From the NCBI RefSeq assembly GCF_011250645.1, contig NZ_JAANNO010000001.1, forward strand, positions 227,196 to 291,195: a stretch of DNA of 64,000 nucleotides. Reading direction: 5' to 3'. Positions 1 through 7,870 of this stretch are shown here, one piece after another. A model generated the notes under the pieces. It was not told where the DNA came from. It saw only the letters and a list, made by a program, of their open reading frames with translations, and did no database searches. Source of the DNA: Motilibacter aurantiacus. GTDB lineage: Bacteria > Actinomycetota > Actinomycetes > Motilibacterales > Motilibacteraceae. The translations under genes were made by a program, and so were the position numbers. Numbering within the stretch: the first letter of the stretch is position 1; the number at the start of each line of letters is the position of its first letter.

Positions 1-41
1 ATCTCGCCCGTGAACTCCGCGGGGGGCGCGCTCAGGGACAT
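1..41 (-). CDS. Possible N-terminus of an unidentified protein, cut by the window edge
   Basis: An ATG on the minus strand opens a frame reading MSLSAPPAEFTGEI and runs off the window after 13 complete codons. A GAGGAG sequence lies about 12 nt upstream, slightly far for a ribosome binding site. The glycosyltransferase genes upstream run the same way, so this could be the next gene of that cluster, but too little is visible to name it. Confidence 0.3.
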   Translation of the reverse strand, partial: MSLSAPPAEFTGE

Positions 42-129
42 CGGGTGGTGGCGCTCCTCGGTCAGTGGCACCCCGGGCTCGCTGCCGGGGCCTCAACCGC
101 CGAAGGATACCGGGCCGGGAGCCGGCGCC

Positions 130-1332
130 CTACCGTTCGAGCGCGGCGTAGACAGCGAGCAGCGCGGCCGCGTCGACGTCCCAGGAGAGCGCGGGCTGCG
201 CGGCCCGGACGGCGTCGACGAGCTCGGGCCACCGCTCGACCGCCTCGCGCAGCGCGCGGGCGAGCCCGGCGGCGTCGCCCGGCGCGTAGAGCGTCCCCAG
301 GCCGTGCTCGCGGACCACCCCGGCCAGCTCGTCGACGTCGGTGGCGACGACCGGGACGCCGACGCGGACGGCCAGGAAGAGCTTGTTGGGCAGCGCGACC
401 CGGTGGTTCACCCAGCGGGCCGAGTGCGTGACCAGCGCGATCCCGCGCTCGGCGAGGAGCCGCTCGGCCTCGGGCAGCGGCGCGGCCGGGCGTACCTCGC
501 ACGGGCCGGGCTCGAACGTCGTGAGCCACGTGGGGTCGGCCGGGCCCATCAGGGTGAGCTTCAGCCCGTCGAGGCTGCGCGCCGCCTCGGCCACCGTCTC
601 GAGCTCGCGGTACGGCGCCATCCGCCCGGCGTAGACCGCGCCGGTCGGGGCCTCCGGCAGCTCGTACGGCGTGTCGGGCAGCGGGAAGGAGTTGCGCACG
701 ACCCGCACGTGGTCCCAGCCGAACTCGTTGCGCAGCAGCCGGGCGACGCCGGGCCCCACCGTGATGACCGCGTCGGCCCGCGCCCCCAGCGCACGCTCGG
801 CGGCGAGGTCGCGGCGGGCGGCGTACGGGGTGGGGCGGCCGACGCGCGGGCGGCCGGACCAGAACTCGTGGGTGTCGTAGACCAGCCGGGCGCCCTTGGC
901 CTCGGCCAGGCGGGCGGCGAGCGCGAGCGTGTTGAAGTCGTGCGCGTGCACGACGTCGGCGTCGCGGCCCGCGGCGTCGGCCGCCGCTCCGGCGGTGAAG
1001 CGGGCCAGCACCGTGGCGTTGTGCCGCGGGAGCAGTGCCCAGCGGGCCGCGCGCAGGTGCGGTGGGAGCGCACGCCGGACCGGCGCCCCCGGGGGGATCG
1101 CCCGCGGCGGGTCGCCCGGCTCCGGGGAGGGCTCGGAGGAGCCTCGGTCCCGGCGCAGCCCGGTCCCGGCGTCGATCGAGGACACGGTCACCCCGGCCGG
1201 CGGCGTCCAGGACGAGGGCACCCCGCGGCCGATGACGTGCACGGCGTGCCCGGCCTCGGCCAGCGTCGTGGCCTCGCGCACCACCCGGGAGTCGCCCGCG
1301 ACGTCGGAGGTCACGAGCATGAGGACGCGCAC
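130..1332 (-). CDS. Family 4 glycosyltransferase (GT-B fold)
   Basis: Protein of 400 aa. The first 30 residues (MLVTSDVAGDSRVVREA region) form the usual N-terminal Rossmann half of GT4 enzymes, with a leading hydrophobic strand and a DSRV loop. The second half begins at GAVYAGRMAPYRELE and continues to the ALVTHSARWVNHRVALPNKLF region, the usual nucleotide-sugar half. It should transfer a sugar from an activated donor to a growing envelope polysaccharide on the cytoplasmic face. The GTG start shares one base with the stop codon of the upstream GT2 gene (TAGTG), so the two are translationally coupled. The frame stays open far upstream, but that extension overlaps the GT2 gene and reads like out-of-frame GC-rich sequence. 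Donor and acceptor are unknown. Confidence 0.85.
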   Translation of the reverse strand: MRVLMLVTSDVAGDSRVVREATTLAEAGHAVHVIGRGVPSSWTPPAGVTVSSIDAGTGLRRDRGSSEPSPEPGDPPRAIPPGAPVRRALPPHLRAARWALLPRHNATVLARFTAGAAADAAGRDADVVHAHDFNTLALAARLAEAKGARLVYDTHEFWSGRPRVGRPTPYAARRDLAAERALGARADAVITVGPGVARLLRNEFGWDHVRVVRNSFPLPDTPYELPEAPTGAVYAGRMAPYRELETVAEAARSLDGLKLTLMGPADPTWLTTFEPGPCEVRPAAPLPEAERLLAERGIALVTHSARWVNHRVALPNKLFLAVRVGVPVVATDVDELAGVVREHGLGTLYAPGDAAGLARALREAVERWPELVDAVRAAQPALSWDVDAAALLAVYAALER

Positions 1333-2414
1333 TAGGCCTCCCGGGCCACGGGCGGGTGCGGCGGGACCGTGCCCACGCGGGCCAGCGCCGGCACCAGCCG
1401 GCGCGGGCTGGTGAGGAAGCCCGCCCCCCATGACATGTGCATGGTCGCGTAGACGACGGGAAGCGCCGCCAGCGCGCGCGGCGGGAGCCCGCGCCCGGTC
1501 AGCACCGACCCGGCGCCGATGGCGAGGGCGTAGCCCGCGGGCAGCGCGAGCGCCGCGCGGTGGACGGCCAGCCCGAGAACCGTGCCCCCGGCGACGCCCA
1601 CCAGCGCGGCCGGGGCCGCGAGGTAGCGCGGGGTGACCGTGCCCGCGTGGCGCCGCATGACGACCCGGCGCCAGCGCCCGTAGTGGAAGTACTGGCGGGC
1701 CAGCGCCTCGGGGTTCGGCCGCGGCCGGTACGACACGCGCAGGTCCGGCGAGAACCACACCAGCCCGCCGGCCTCGCGGATCCGGTGGTTGAGCTCCCAG
1801 TCCTGGGCGCGCTGGAAGGACTCGTCGTAGCCGCCGAGCCGCTCGAGGGTGGAGCGGCGGAAGACCCCGAGGTAGACGGTGTCGGCCGGCCCGGGCTCTC
1901 CGCCGGTGTGGAAGCGGGCGCCGCCCACCCCGAGCCAGGTGGTCATGGCGCGGGCGACCGCCTGCTCGAACGGGGTCTCGCCCTCGGCCGCCATCACCCC
2001 GCCGACGTTGTCCGCGCCGGTCTCGTCGAGCAGCTCGACCGCGCGCTGCACGTATCCCGGGCCGAGCATCCCGTGCCCGTCGACGCGCACCACGACGTCG
2101 TGGGCCGCCGCGGCGATCGCGGCGTTCAGCCCGGCCGGCGTCCGCCCCGTGGGGTTGCGGACGGTGCGCACGCGGGGGTCGGCCGCCGCGAGCTGGGCGG
2201 CGATCGCGTCGGTCCGGTCACGGGACGGCCCGAGCGCGAGCACCAGCTCGAGCTCGCCGGGATAGCCCTGCTCCAGCACGTGGCGCACCGCCGTGCGCAG
2301 GTGCCGCTCCTCGTTGAGCACCGGCATGACCACCGAGACCGGTGGCCAGGCCCGCGGGCCCGGGCCCGGCGTCTCGGCGGCTGCGGGGGACGCGTCAGCG
2401 GGCGGAGTAGGCAT
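1332..2414 (-). CDS. Family 2 glycosyltransferase, membrane-associated
   Basis: Protein of 360 aa. The GT-A fold starts at PVSVVMPVLNEERHL (about residue 26), the standard GT2 opening. It continues through a VVRVDGHG segment, which stands where the metal-binding DXD normally lies, and the acceptor-site QDWELNHRI motif (usually ED or QDW). About residues 255-325 hold two to three hydrophobic segments, so the enzyme is probably anchored in the membrane like succinoglycan-type ExoA enzymes. It lies directly upstream of the GT4 gene and divergent from the LCP genes. Together they suggest a surface polysaccharide or cell-wall glycan locus. The start is the ATG at 2414; no strong ribosome binding site is evident. 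Confidence 0.85.
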   Translation of the reverse strand: MPTPPADASPAAAETPGPGPRAWPPVSVVMPVLNEERHLRTAVRHVLEQGYPGELELVLALGPSRDRTDAIAAQLAAADPRVRTVRNPTGRTPAGLNAAIAAAAHDVVVRVDGHGMLGPGYVQRAVELLDETGADNVGGVMAAEGETPFEQAVARAMTTWLGVGGARFHTGGEPGPADTVYLGVFRRSTLERLGGYDESFQRAQDWELNHRIREAGGLVWFSPDLRVSYRPRPNPEALARQYFHYGRWRRVVMRRHAGTVTPRYLAAPAALVGVAGGTVLGLAVHRAALALPAGYALAIGAGSVLTGRGLPPRALAALPVVYATMHMSWGAGFLTSPRRLVPALARVGTVPPHPPVAREA

Positions 2415-2469
2415 GGCCCGTCAACGCTACTGGCAGCGCCCCCGGCTGCTGCCGGGCGCCACTCCCGGG

Positions 2470-2524
2470 GCGTGGCTGCCCGGGGCGTGGCTGCCCGGCG
2501 TGGCTGCCCGGCGTGGCTGCCCGG
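2470..2524. repeat. Short tandem repeat, four copies of a GCGTGGCTGCCCG unit
   Basis: Four near-perfect head-to-tail copies with periods of about 15, 13 and 13 bp lie in the divergent intergenic region between the GT2 gene and the first LCP gene. The stretch is non-coding on both strands as far as I can judge. It may affect promoter spacing or simply be a slippage product. Confidence 0.8.
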
Positions 2525-2678
2525 CCCTCCTAGGCTGGCCGAGGCCGCGCCCGAGCACCTGCCGGGCGCGCGACATCGGCCGGACGGAACGCGGCACCCC
2601 TGTCGCGCGTCTTCCTGCGGGCGTGCCCTGACCGGCCGCTCGGACCCGAGCGCGCGCACGGATGCGGAAGGAACCTGC

Positions 2679-4217
2679 ATGACCTCGACCCCCGGCCCCG
2701 GCGGCTCTCGGCAGCCGGAGGGCCCGACGGTCATCGGTCCGGCCGAGCCGCCGCGCCCGGGTTCCGCCCGGCACGCCCAGGGGCCGGCACCGGCCGGGCG
2801 GGGGGCGCGGGCACTGCGCTGGACCGCGGCGGCCGTCGCCGCCGCCGTGGTCGGGGTGAGCGTCGTGGGCTGGGCCGCGGACAGCCGCATCGACCGCATC
2901 TCCGTCTTCGGGGACCTGGCCAGCGGCGGGCAGCCGGCGCGGACGACCGACCGGGCGCAGAACATCCTGCTCGTCGGCTCGGACAGCCGCGAGGACATGA
3001 GCCGCAAGGACCGGGCCCGGCTGCACGTCGGGTCGACCAACAGCGCTGCCGGCCGCCGCGCCGACACGATGATGCTGCTGCACGTCTCCGAGGACCAGGA
3101 GAAGGCGACGCTGGTCAGCTTCCCGCGCGACTCCTACGTCACCATCCCCGCGCACACGTACGAGGGCAAGCAGGTCCCGGCCCAGAAGAACAAGATCAAC
3201 GTCGCGTACGCCGCCGGCGGCCCCGCGCTGACCATCGCGACCATCGCCCAGGCGACCGGCATCCACATCGACCACTACGTCGAGATCGACTTCCTCGGCT
3301 TCGAGAAGATGGTCAACGCCGTGGGCGGGGTCGAGATCTGCACGCCCCGGGCCCTCAAGGACGACAAGAGCGGCCTGGACATCCCGGCGGGCACCTCCGA
3401 GCTCGACGGGGAGATGGGGCTCAAGTACGTCCGGGCGCGCTACATCGACAGCGACTTCGGCCGCATCGACCGCCAGCAGAAGTTCCTCGGCGCCATCGTG
3501 CGCAAGGCCACCAGTGCCGGCACGCTCACCAACCCGGTCAAGGTCACCAAGCTGGTCAACGCCCTGCTGAGCTCGGTCACCGTCGACGAGGGGCTCAGCC
3601 GCGGCGACATGCTCGACCTGGCCCGCGAGCTCGGGGGCCTGTCCCCGTCCGCCCTCACGTTCGCGACCATCCCGATCGCCGACGACGACTTCAACCCGCC
3701 GGGCCCGCTCGCCGCGGCGGTCGTGTGGGACGAGGCCAAGGCCGACGACCTGTTCGGCAAGATCCGCGACGACCTCCCCCTGACGTCCCCGACCCCCGAG
3801 GCCACCGCTTCGACGCCGGCCAAGGCCCGGGTCGAGGTACCGCCGTCCCAGGTCCGGGTCGAGGTGCTCAACGGCGCGGGCGTGACCGGGCTCGCCGGGC
3901 GGGCCGCCGCCGACCTCAAGGCCGTCGGGTTCGCGGTCACCGGCACCGGCAACGCCGACTCGAGCGGGGCGACCGAGACCGTGGTCCGCTACGACAGCCG
4001 CTACACCGAGTCGATCAAGACCGTGCAGGCCGCGCTCCCGGCGGCGCGGGCCGAGGCCGTGGAGGGGCTGGGGGCGACGCTGCAGGTCGTCGTCGGGTCG
4101 GGCTACACCAAGGCTCAGGACGTCACCGTGGCGAAGGCCGACCCCGAGCCGTCGGCGTCGCCGTCCGAGGCGGTGCCGGGCAAGACCTCGACCGCTGCGG
4201 ACGCCTCGTGCACGTGA
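2679..4217 (+). CDS. LCP family phosphotransferase with LytR_C domain
   Basis: Protein of 512 aa. It has a cytoplasmic tail of about 45 residues, one membrane helix (about 48-68) and an extracellular LCP domain (about 93-260). LCP motifs are visible: NILLVGSDSRED, RRADTMMLLHV, SFPRDSYV, GLKYVRARY and DFGRIDRQQKF. The Arg and Asp residues in these bind the pyrophosphate of the lipid-linked substrate. A LytR_C domain follows at about 390-475 (VRVEVLNGAGVTGLAGR). LCP proteins transfer undecaprenyl-pyrophosphate-linked glycopolymers to peptidoglycan (arabinogalactan or teichoic-acid-like polymers in relatives). The ATG is preceded by GGAAGGA at a good distance. Another LCP gene follows 22 nt downstream, probably in the same operon. 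Confidence 0.92.
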   Translation: MTSTPGPGGSRQPEGPTVIGPAEPPRPGSARHAQGPAPAGRGARALRWTAAAVAAAVVGVSVVGWAADSRIDRISVFGDLASGGQPARTTDRAQNILLVGSDSREDMSRKDRARLHVGSTNSAAGRRADTMMLLHVSEDQEKATLVSFPRDSYVTIPAHTYEGKQVPAQKNKINVAYAAGGPALTIATIAQATGIHIDHYVEIDFLGFEKMVNAVGGVEICTPRALKDDKSGLDIPAGTSELDGEMGLKYVRARYIDSDFGRIDRQQKFLGAIVRKATSAGTLTNPVKVTKLVNALLSSVTVDEGLSRGDMLDLARELGGLSPSALTFATIPIADDDFNPPGPLAAAVVWDEAKADDLFGKIRDDLPLTSPTPEATASTPAKARVEVPPSQVRVEVLNGAGVTGLAGRAAADLKAVGFAVTGTGNADSSGATETVVRYDSRYTESIKTVQAALPAARAEAVEGLGATLQVVVGSGYTKAQDVTVAKADPEPSASPSEAVPGKTSTAADASCT

Positions 4218-4239
4218 CGGCCACCTGCGGAGCACGCGC

Positions 4240-5610
4240 GTGACCCGCTGGCCGGAGGGCTGGGACCGGCCCGCGGGCGAGCCCGACGACCGGCCGGCGC
4301 AGGGCGGGCAGCCACGGCAGGGCGGGCAGCAGCAGGGCGGGGCCGCCGGTCGCCGGGGCCTGCCGCCCGAGCTCGACCCGCGGCGCCGCGACCTGCCACC
4401 CGAGCTCGACCCGCGGGGCGGGCGGCCGCGCCGCGCAGCGGCGGACGAGGCCGCGGGGGCGTACGCCGCGGGGACCGGCTCGCGCCCGCCGTCGGCGTAC
4501 GCCTCGGCCTCCGGCGCCTCCAGGCCCGCCGGCCCCGGCGGTCCCGTCACTCGTGTCGCGCCGCGTGAGGAGTGGGGCGGGGAGCCGCCGCAGCGTGGCT
4601 CGAGCACGCTGCCGCGGCCGTCCCGGCCCCGCTTCCGCCCGCTCCGGCTGCTGCTCCTGCCCTTCCGCACGTTCCGCCGGGCCCGCCGGCTGGCGCTGCT
4701 GCTGGTCGTGCTGCTCCTGGCGCACGTCGTGGGGCTGGCCGTGTTCACCGTGAGCCGGCTGCAGGGCACCGACGCGCTCGCGGACTACCCCGGCCGCCCG
4801 GCCGACAGCGCGGGGACCACGTGGCTGCTCGTGGGCTCGGACACCCGCAGCGGGCTGACCCGCGCCGAGCGTGCCGAGCTGCACACCGGGTCCGCGGAGG
4901 GCCAGCGCACCGACACGATCATCCTGCTGCACGCCCCGCGCAGCGGGCCGCCCACGCTCGTGAGCCTGCCCCGGGACTCCTACGTCGAGATCCCGGGCGG
5001 TGGCCGGAACAAGCTCAACAGCGCGTACGCGACGGGTGGGGCGCAGCGCCTGGTCCGCACCGTCGAGCAGGCGACGGGGCTGCGGGTCGACTCCTACGTG
5101 GAGATCGGGTTCGGCGGGGTCGTCGACATCACGGACGCGGTCGGCGGGGTGGACGTCTGCGTGCAGCGGGCGATGAAGGACGAGAAGGCCGGGCTCGACG
5201 TGCAGGCGGGCTGCCAGGAGCTCGACGGGGCGACCGCGCTGGCGTACGTGCGGGCCCGCTACAGCGACCCCAAGGGCGACCTCGGGCGCATCGAGCGCCA
5301 GCAGCAGTACCTCGCGGCGCTGATGTCCCGGCTCACCTCCAAGGGCGTCCTGCTCAACCCGGTCCGCCAGTGGCGGCTCTCGGCCGCGGGCACCGGCGCG
5401 CTCGCGACCGACGGGGCGGGGCCGCTCACGCTGGCCGGCCTGGCCCGCGCGATGCGGTCGGTGAGCGGCGGGGACGGCCTGGTCACGACCGTGCCGGTGG
5501 CGGACACCGACTACCGCACGGCCGCCGGCTCGACGGTGCGGTGGGACGAGCGCGCCGCGGCCGCCTTCTTCGACGACCTGCGGGCCGGACGGCGTCCGAG
5601 TGCGGGCTGA
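4240..5610 (+). CDS. LCP family phosphotransferase, short form without LytR_C
   Basis: Protein of 456 aa with a GTG start. The first 145 residues are Gly/Pro/Arg/Gln-rich and probably disordered in the cytoplasm. A strong membrane helix spans about 148-172. The LCP domain runs from about 194 to 390 with WLLVGSDTRSGL, QRTDTIILLHAP, SLPRDSYVEIP, ALAYVRARY and LGRIERQQQY. No LytR_C domain follows. It is paired with the LCP gene 22 nt upstream; such paralogues often act on the same polymer with partly redundant roles. Confidence 0.9.
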   Translation: MTRWPEGWDRPAGEPDDRPAQGGQPRQGGQQQGGAAGRRGLPPELDPRRRDLPPELDPRGGRPRRAAADEAAGAYAAGTGSRPPSAYASASGASRPAGPGGPVTRVAPREEWGGEPPQRGSSTLPRPSRPRFRPLRLLLLPFRTFRRARRLALLLVVLLLAHVVGLAVFTVSRLQGTDALADYPGRPADSAGTTWLLVGSDTRSGLTRAERAELHTGSAEGQRTDTIILLHAPRSGPPTLVSLPRDSYVEIPGGGRNKLNSAYATGGAQRLVRTVEQATGLRVDSYVEIGFGGVVDITDAVGGVDVCVQRAMKDEKAGLDVQAGCQELDGATALAYVRARYSDPKGDLGRIERQQQYLAALMSRLTSKGVLLNPVRQWRLSAAGTGALATDGAGPLTLAGLARAMRSVSGGDGLVTTVPVADTDYRTAAGSTVRWDERAAAAFFDDLRAGRRPSAG

Positions 5611-5715
5611 GCTCTGGTTGACGCAGGGTGACGATCCCGTCACATGCCCTGCTCCGCCCGGCTGACCGAGCGCGCCGTGCCCCTCGGATCGGCCACACCC
5701 CTCTGCCCCGTGCTT

Positions 5716-5721
5716 TAGCCT
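5716..5721 (+). promoter_or_regulatory. -10 element (TAGCCT) of the UDP-sugar dehydrogenase gene
   Basis: TAGCCT ends 8 nt before the ATG at 5730, so transcription would begin at or just before the start codon (leaderless). A TTGACG hexamer at about 5618 is too far away to be its -35. Confidence 0.5.
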
Positions 5722-5729
5722 CCTATGCC

Positions 5730-7052
5730 ATGAGCGCACCCCGCATCACGGTGCTCGGCACCGGCTACCTCGGAGCGACCCACGCCGTCTGCATGGCGGC
5801 CCTCGGGTTCGAGGTCCTCGGCATGGACGTCGACAAGGACAAGGTCGAGGCCCTCGCCGCAGGGACGGTGCCGTTCTACGAGCCGGGGCTCGACGCGATC
5901 CTCCAGGAGCAGATCGCGGCCGGCCGGCTGCGGTTCACGACGTCGTACGCCGAGGTCGCCCAGTTCGGCGACGTGCACTTCGTCGCCGTCGGCACCCCGC
6001 AGAAGCCCGGCGAGTACGCCGCGGACATGCGCTACATCGACGCGGTGATCGACGGCCTGGCGCCGTACCTCACCCGACCCTGCCTGGTCGTCGGCAAGTC
6101 GACCGTCCCGGTCGGCACCGCCGAGCGGCTCGCCGAGCGCGTCACCGAGCTCGCTCCGGCAGGGGCCGCCGCGGAGCTGTGCTGGAACCCGGAGTTCCTG
6201 CGCGAGGGCTTCGCCGTGGAGGACACGCTGCACCCGGACCGGCTCGTGTTCGGCGTGCGCAGCGAGCGCGCCGAGCAGGTCCTGCGCGAGGTCTACGCGA
6301 CGCCGATCGCCGAGGGCACGCCCGTCGTGGTCACCGACTTCGCGACAGCGCAGCTGGTCAAGGTCGCCGCCAACTCCTTCCTCGCGACCAAGATCTCCTT
6401 CATCAACGCGATGGCCGAGATCTGCGAGGCCGCCGGCGGTGACGTCACGACGCTCGCCGACGCGATCGGCTACGACGCCCGCATCGGGCGCCGCTTCCTC
6501 AACGCCGGCCTCGGCTTCGGCGGCGGCTGCCTGCCCAAGGACATCCGCGCGTTCATGGCCCGCGCGGGCGAGCTGGGCGCGGGCGAGACGCTGACCTTCC
6601 TCAAGGAGGTCGACGCGATCAACATGCGCCGCCGCCAGCGCACCGTCGACCTCGCTCGCGAGCTCGTGGGCGGCTCGTTCCTCGGCGCCTGCGTCGCGGT
6701 CCTCGGCGCGGCCTTCAAGCCCGACAGCGACGACGTCCGTGACTCCCCCGCGCTCAACGTCGCGGCGTCCCTGCAGCTGCAGGGCGCGCAGGTCGCGGTC
6801 TACGACCCCAAGGCCAACGCCAACGCGCGGCGCACCTTCCCGACGCTGCGCTACGTCGACTCGGTCACCGAGGCGGCCCGCGGCGCGGACGTCGTCCTCC
6901 ACCTGACCGAGTGGCGGGAGTTCCGTGAGCTCGACCCGGCCGAGCTCGGCAAGATCGTGGAGCAGCGCAACATCGTCGACGGCCGCAACGCCCTCGACGT
7001 GACGGCCTGGCGCGCCGCCGGCTGGCACTACCGCGCCCTCGGCCGTCCCTGA
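5730..7052 (+). CDS. ugd: UDP-glucose/GDP-mannose dehydrogenase family, probable UDP-glucose 6-dehydrogenase
   Basis: Protein of 440 aa, normal length for the family. It has an N-terminal Rossmann domain (VLGTGYLGATHAV), a central dimerisation domain with VKVAANSFLATKISFINAMAE, the catalytic cysteine in GFGGGCLPKD, and a C-terminal UDP-binding domain with GAAFKPDSDDVRDSP. It oxidises UDP-glucose (or a related nucleotide sugar) twice with NAD+ to the uronic acid, a precursor for acidic polysaccharides. The ATG at 5730 was chosen because the protein begins directly with the Rossmann strand and a -10 lies just upstream. It follows the LCP genes, which fits an envelope glycan locus. GDP-mannose specificity cannot be excluded. 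Confidence 0.88.
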   Translation: MSAPRITVLGTGYLGATHAVCMAALGFEVLGMDVDKDKVEALAAGTVPFYEPGLDAILQEQIAAGRLRFTTSYAEVAQFGDVHFVAVGTPQKPGEYAADMRYIDAVIDGLAPYLTRPCLVVGKSTVPVGTAERLAERVTELAPAGAAAELCWNPEFLREGFAVEDTLHPDRLVFGVRSERAEQVLREVYATPIAEGTPVVVTDFATAQLVKVAANSFLATKISFINAMAEICEAAGGDVTTLADAIGYDARIGRRFLNAGLGFGGGCLPKDIRAFMARAGELGAGETLTFLKEVDAINMRRRQRTVDLARELVGGSFLGACVAVLGAAFKPDSDDVRDSPALNVAASLQLQGAQVAVYDPKANANARRTFPTLRYVDSVTEAARGADVVLHLTEWREFRELDPAELGKIVEQRNIVDGRNALDVTAWRAAGWHYRALGRP

Positions 7053-7083
7053 CCGGCCCTCGCGCGGCGCACGCCGCGTGCGC

Positions 7084-7107
7084 CCCGGGAGCCGGTCGGC
7101 TCCCGGG
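7084..7107 (+). terminator. GC-rich hairpin after the dehydrogenase gene
   Basis: A perfect 11-bp inverted repeat (CCCGGGAGCCG / CGGCTCCCGGG) separated by 2 nt lies about 32 nt after the stop codon. There is no T-run, as is common for actinobacterial terminators. Confidence 0.6.
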
Positions 7108-7148
7108 CTTCGGCTCAGGTTGCCCCGGCCCCTCCCGATGAGAAGAAC

Positions 7149-7307
7149 GTGGACAGCGCACTCGTCTTCAGCGGGATGGCTCTCGCGCTCGTCGGCGCCG
7201 TGCTGTCCTCCCGCCCCAAGCGCACCCTGCGCCGGTGGGGCGCGCTCTCGCTGTGCGCGTCGACGGCTCTGATCGCGTCCTCGGTCGTGGTACTCGCGAA
7301 CGGCTGA
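7149..7307 (+). CDS. Small two-helix membrane protein
   Basis: A 52-residue frame with a GTG start: a hydrophobic segment (LVFSGMALALVGAVLSS), a basic turn (RPKRTLRRWG) and a second hydrophobic segment (LCASTALIASSVVVLANG). That is the layout of a helical hairpin membrane protein with a cytoplasmic basic loop. A purine-rich GAGAAGAA sequence precedes the GTG. It fills an otherwise gene-free gap between a strong hairpin and the CoA-binding gene. I do not recognise a family. The well-organised hydrophobic/basic pattern argues for a real gene, but no homology can be tested here. Confidence 0.5.
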   Translation: MDSALVFSGMALALVGAVLSSRPKRTLRRWGALSLCASTALIASSVVVLANG

Positions 7308-7318
7308 CCGGGCGGGCC

Positions 7319-7324
7319 TAGCCT
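7319..7324 (+). promoter_or_regulatory. -10 element (TAGCCT) of the CoA-binding protein gene
   Basis: TAGCCT ends 6 nt before the ATG at 7331. The hexamer and spacing match other genes in this window with leaderless geometry. Confidence 0.5.
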
Positions 7325-7330
7325 GGGGCC

Positions 7331-7750
7331 ATGCCCTACGGCGACGACGAGACCGTCCAGCGGATCCTTTCCGACACCACCACCTGGGCGGTGGTCGGGC
7401 TCTCGACCGACCAGAGCCGCGCGGCGTACGGCGTGGCCCGCTTCCTCCAGCAGCACGGCAAGCGCATCGTCCCCGTGCACCCGCGGGCGGAGACCGTCCA
7501 CGGGGAGCAGGGGTACAGGGCCCTTGCCGACATCCCGTTCCCCGTCGACGTCGTCGACGTCTTCGTCCGCAGCGACAAGGCGGGCGAGGTCGCCGACGAC
7601 GCCGTGCGCATCGGCGCCAAGGCGGTCTGGATGCAGCTCGGGGTCGTGGACGAGGCGGCGTACGACCGGACCCGCGCCGTGGGAGTGGCCATGGTCATGG
7701 ACCGCTGCCCGGTCATCGAGTGGCCGCTGCTCGGGCCGGCCCGCGCCTGA
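7331..7750 (+). CDS. CoA-binding domain protein (YccU-like)
   Basis: Protein of 139 aa made of one CoA-binding Rossmann domain. TWAVVGLSTDQSRAAYGVARFL is the nucleotide-binding loop, IVPVHPR the second strand, and VDVVDVFVRSDKAGEVADDA and AVWMQLGVVDEAA are typical of the succinyl-CoA-synthetase-alpha-like fold. Stand-alone proteins of this type bind CoA or an acyl-CoA, and their cellular role is not established. It probably forms its own transcription unit: its -10 lies just upstream and a symmetrical hairpin follows the stop codon. Confidence 0.88.
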   Translation: MPYGDDETVQRILSDTTTWAVVGLSTDQSRAAYGVARFLQQHGKRIVPVHPRAETVHGEQGYRALADIPFPVDVVDVFVRSDKAGEVADDAVRIGAKAVWMQLGVVDEAAYDRTRAVGVAMVMDRCPVIEWPLLGPARA

Positions 7751-7783
7751 CCGCCGCTCTCCCCCTACCCCACGCCCGTCGGA

Positions 7784-7811
7784 CGTCCTACCTGTTCCGA
7801 CAGGTAGGACG
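7784..7811. terminator. Bidirectional hairpin between convergent genes
   Basis: A perfect 11-bp inverted repeat (CGTCCTACCTG / CAGGTAGGACG) around a 6-nt loop lies between the convergent CoA-binding and anti-sigma-like genes. Position and symmetry suit termination from both sides. A regulator operator is less likely because no start codon is near. Confidence 0.65.
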
Positions 7812-7870
7812 CGCTACCGGGCGGTCGGAGGTGACCGCGCCGACCGCGTCCCTCCGCTCGGCCGCAGGCC

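Noticed and set aside
2427-4769. A 780-codon open frame on the minus strand
   Set aside because: It is antisense to the LCP genes and rich in Arg, Gly, Asp and Val with no domain; a by-product of the GC-rich third positions of the real genes.
5618-5623. TTGACG as -35 of the UDP-sugar dehydrogenase promoter
   Set aside because: It is about 92 nt from the TAGCCT -10, far beyond the usual 16-19 nt.
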